From contig JAHEJH010000044.1 of the NCBI GenBank assembly GCA_024638905.1, forward strand, positions 1 through 6,872: a stretch of DNA of 6,872 bases, in the 5' to 3' direction. A program made the position numbers and the translations under genes. The notes beneath the pieces are model-generated. The model was not told the origin of the DNA, ran no database searches, and saw only the letters and a list, made by a program, of their open reading frames with translations. This DNA is from Luminiphilus sp. (lineage in GTDB: Bacteria; Pseudomonadota; Gammaproteobacteria; Pseudomonadales; Halieaceae). Positions 5,320 to 6,872 of the stretch are shown here, piece after piece (within the stretch, counting starts at the first letter, position 1; every line of letters starts with the position of its first letter).

Positions 5320-6813
5320 TCAGCCTGCTGTTTTTGCGCGGCTGACCGCTTGCTGCCAGGATGCCAACCTCCGGCGCCGCGGGCCCGTTCCCATTCGCGA
5401 GGGAAACCGTTGATCGGCTCGCCACACCTTGGCCAGCGCCTCGGTGTCCTTCCAAATCCCGACGCCCAGCCCAGCTAGGAAGCAAGCGCCTGCGACGGTG
5501 GTTTCAATCACTTTCGGACGGATGATTTCTCGTCCCAGATAATCTGCCTGTAATTGCATCAACAGATTATTGGCGGCGGCACCGCCGTCAACTTTCAAGT
5601 CGACCATTCGGCGACCCAGGTCGCGCTCCATGGCGCGGAGGATATCGACGTTCTGTAGCGCCATGGCTTCGAGCGTGGCGCGCGCAATATGAGGCGCACC
5701 CGCACCTCTGGTCAGACCCGAAATGACGCCGCGCGCATCGGGATCCCAGTGAGGCGCGCCCAAACCGGTCAAGGCCGGCACAAATTCAACGCCACCCGCA
5801 TCGGGCACCTGTGAGGCGAGCTTCTCGATATCGGAGGCGCGCTTGATAATGCCCAGCTCGTCGCGAAGCCACTGCACAGCCGCACCACAGATAAATGCGC
5901 CGCCTTCGAGCGCATAGACCGGCGTCTTTTGACCGGGCAGTTGCCATGCGACAGTGCTGAGCAAGCCAGCATCACTGTGCATAAGGTCCTGACCGGTATT
6001 CATCAAGATGAAAGAGCCCGTGCCAAACGTGCACTTAGCGGCCCCCCGGTCAAAGCCCGCCTGTCCAAACAATGCTGACTGTTGATCGCCGGCAATGCCC
6101 GCGATCGGCACACCATCCGGCAGCCCGGGTACGCCCTGTGTGCGGCCCAGGTCGCCACTCGATGGGATGATTTGGGGCAGTAGCTTTTTCGGGACATTGA
6201 ACAGCTTGAGCAGTTCCGGATCCCAATCCAGCGTCCGGAGATTCATCAGTGAGGTGCGTGAGGCATTAGAGACATCGGTGGCATGCACCGCGCCCCCTGT
6301 CAGGCGATAGAGTAAGTACGAATCAATCGTGCCGGCAGCGATGTCACCACGTCTTGCGCGACCTCTGGCACCCTCAATGTCATTGAGCAACCAGCGGAAC
6401 TTGCTGGCCGAAAAATAGGGATCGAGCACCAGCCCCGTGCGATCGCGCACCATGGGCTCCAGCCCTTTTTTGCGAAGCCCCTCGCAGAAACTCGCTGTGC
6501 GGCGGCACTGCCAGACGATCGCATTCCCCAGCGGCTTACCGCTCCGGCGCTCCCACAGCAGCGACGTTTCTCGTTGGTTGGTGATACCAATACTCGCAAC
6601 GTCAGCGGGCTTACACAGCCCCTTGCGAAAGACAGCGCGGATACCTTTGAGGACCGATGCCCAGATCGCCTCCGGGTCGTGCTCTACCCAGCCCGGCTTG
6701 GGATAGATCTGGGGGAACTCGTAGTTGACGCTCCCCAGTAGCACCCCACGGGTGTTCATCACAGCAACCGTAGTACCGGTCGTACCCTGATCGATCGCCA
6801 GAATCGCCTTCAC
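5320..6813 (-). CDS. glpK: Glycerol kinase
   Basis: GlpK phosphorylates glycerol to sn-glycerol-3-phosphate with ATP in the cytoplasm, the committing step of glycerol use. The 497-residue product has the FGGY kinase layout: phosphate-1 loop DQGTTGTT (8-15), glycerol-binding R81-E82 in NQRET, W101, Y133 in DPYFSASK, catalytic D243 with Q244 in AGDQQSALFG, GTGSF (264-268), FVPALTGLGAPHWDPDARG (344-362), and the nucleotide-binding DGGAAANN (409-416). Two E. coli regulatory sites look absent: the position of the fructose-1,6-bisphosphate-binding R236 is G234 here, and the C-terminal EIIA-Glc-binding segment is replaced by an Arg-rich MGTGPRRRRLASW. The start is a GTG at 6813 with GGGG 7 nt upstream; an in-frame TAA five codons earlier rules out a longer start. 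No glpF or glpD is visible; the gene upstream lies beyond the window edge. Confidence 0.96.
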   Translation of the reverse strand: MKAILAIDQGTTGTTVAVMNTRGVLLGSVNYEFPQIYPKPGWVEHDPEAIWASVLKGIRAVFRKGLCKPADVASIGITNQRETSLLWERRSGKPLGNAIVWQCRRTASFCEGLRKKGLEPMVRDRTGLVLDPYFSASKFRWLLNDIEGARGRARRGDIAAGTIDSYLLYRLTGGAVHATDVSNASRTSLMNLRTLDWDPELLKLFNVPKKLLPQIIPSSGDLGRTQGVPGLPDGVPIAGIAGDQQSALFGQAGFDRGAAKCTFGTGSFILMNTGQDLMHSDAGLLSTVAWQLPGQKTPVYALEGGAFICGAAVQWLRDELGIIKRASDIEKLASQVPDAGGVEFVPALTGLGAPHWDPDARGVISGLTRGAGAPHIARATLEAMALQNVDILRAMERDLGRRMVDLKVDGGAAANNLLMQLQADYLGREIIRPKVIETTVAGACFLAGLGVGIWKDTEALAKVWRADQRFPSRMGTGPRRRRLASWQQAVSRAKTAG

Positions 6814-6840
6814 AGGTAGCCCCGGTTACAAATCGACGAT

Positions 6841-6872
6841 TCAGGCAGCCTCGAACCCTGAGATCGCTTTGA
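6841..6872 (-). CDS. Possible 3' end of a gene upstream of glpK
   Basis: On the minus strand one frame entering from the window edge reads KAISGFEAA and then TGA at 6843-6841, leaving a 27-nt gap to the glpK GTG. The spacing would suit an operon, but nine residues are too few to name a gene, and the frame could be chance. Confidence 0.25.
   Translation of the reverse strand, partial: KAISGFEAA

Overview
The window looks like a GC-rich gammaproteobacterial chromosome segment. The main reason is a recognisable phage-shock (psp) locus: a PspF activator of the enterobacterial type, reading away from an operon that ends in pspA. The remaining proteins (glycerol kinase, an omega-aminotransferase, a GT4 glycosyltransferase) are ordinary proteobacterial housekeeping or accessory enzymes. 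I see no rRNA, tRNA, CRISPR, insertion sequence or phage gene, and the genus cannot be fixed from the sequence.

Positions 1-1349, psp operon and its control region. On the minus strand three genes lie head to tail: a small single-pass membrane protein (1136-915), a small lipoprotein (925-683, overlapping the first by 11 nt) and pspA (669 to the window edge, 3' end cut off). Upstream of the first gene is a compact sigma-54 control region: a -24/-12 element at 1212-1227, a perfect match to the IHF consensus at 1247-1259, and a 12-nt-arm palindrome at 1291-1320. The palindrome sits about 100 bp upstream of the predicted transcript start, which is where PspF should bind. Divergently, pspF runs from 1350 to 2390. 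This copies the logic of the E. coli pspF/pspA divergent region, except that two unfamiliar envelope genes sit between the promoter and pspA.

Positions 2391-4937. A GT4-type glycosyltransferase (3543-2428) converges on pspF. It lies 50 nt downstream of a class III (omega) aminotransferase of the SpuC/polyamine:pyruvate-like type (4937-3594). The two share a strand and may be cotranscribed, but no common pathway is evident.

Positions 4938-6872. Glycerol kinase glpK (6813-5320, GTG start) is followed after 6 nt by a 57-aa cysteine/histidine protein with a zinc-ribbon look (5313-5140). A 202-nt gap without an evident gene separates this pair from the aminotransferase. GlpK keeps its catalytic residues but lacks the E. 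coli-type residues for inhibition by fructose-1,6-bisphosphate and by EIIA-Glc.

The most noteworthy part is the psp operon. The two short envelope-protein genes would be the first products made on sigma-54/PspF induction, ahead of PspA, and are candidate undescribed partners of the envelope-stress response.
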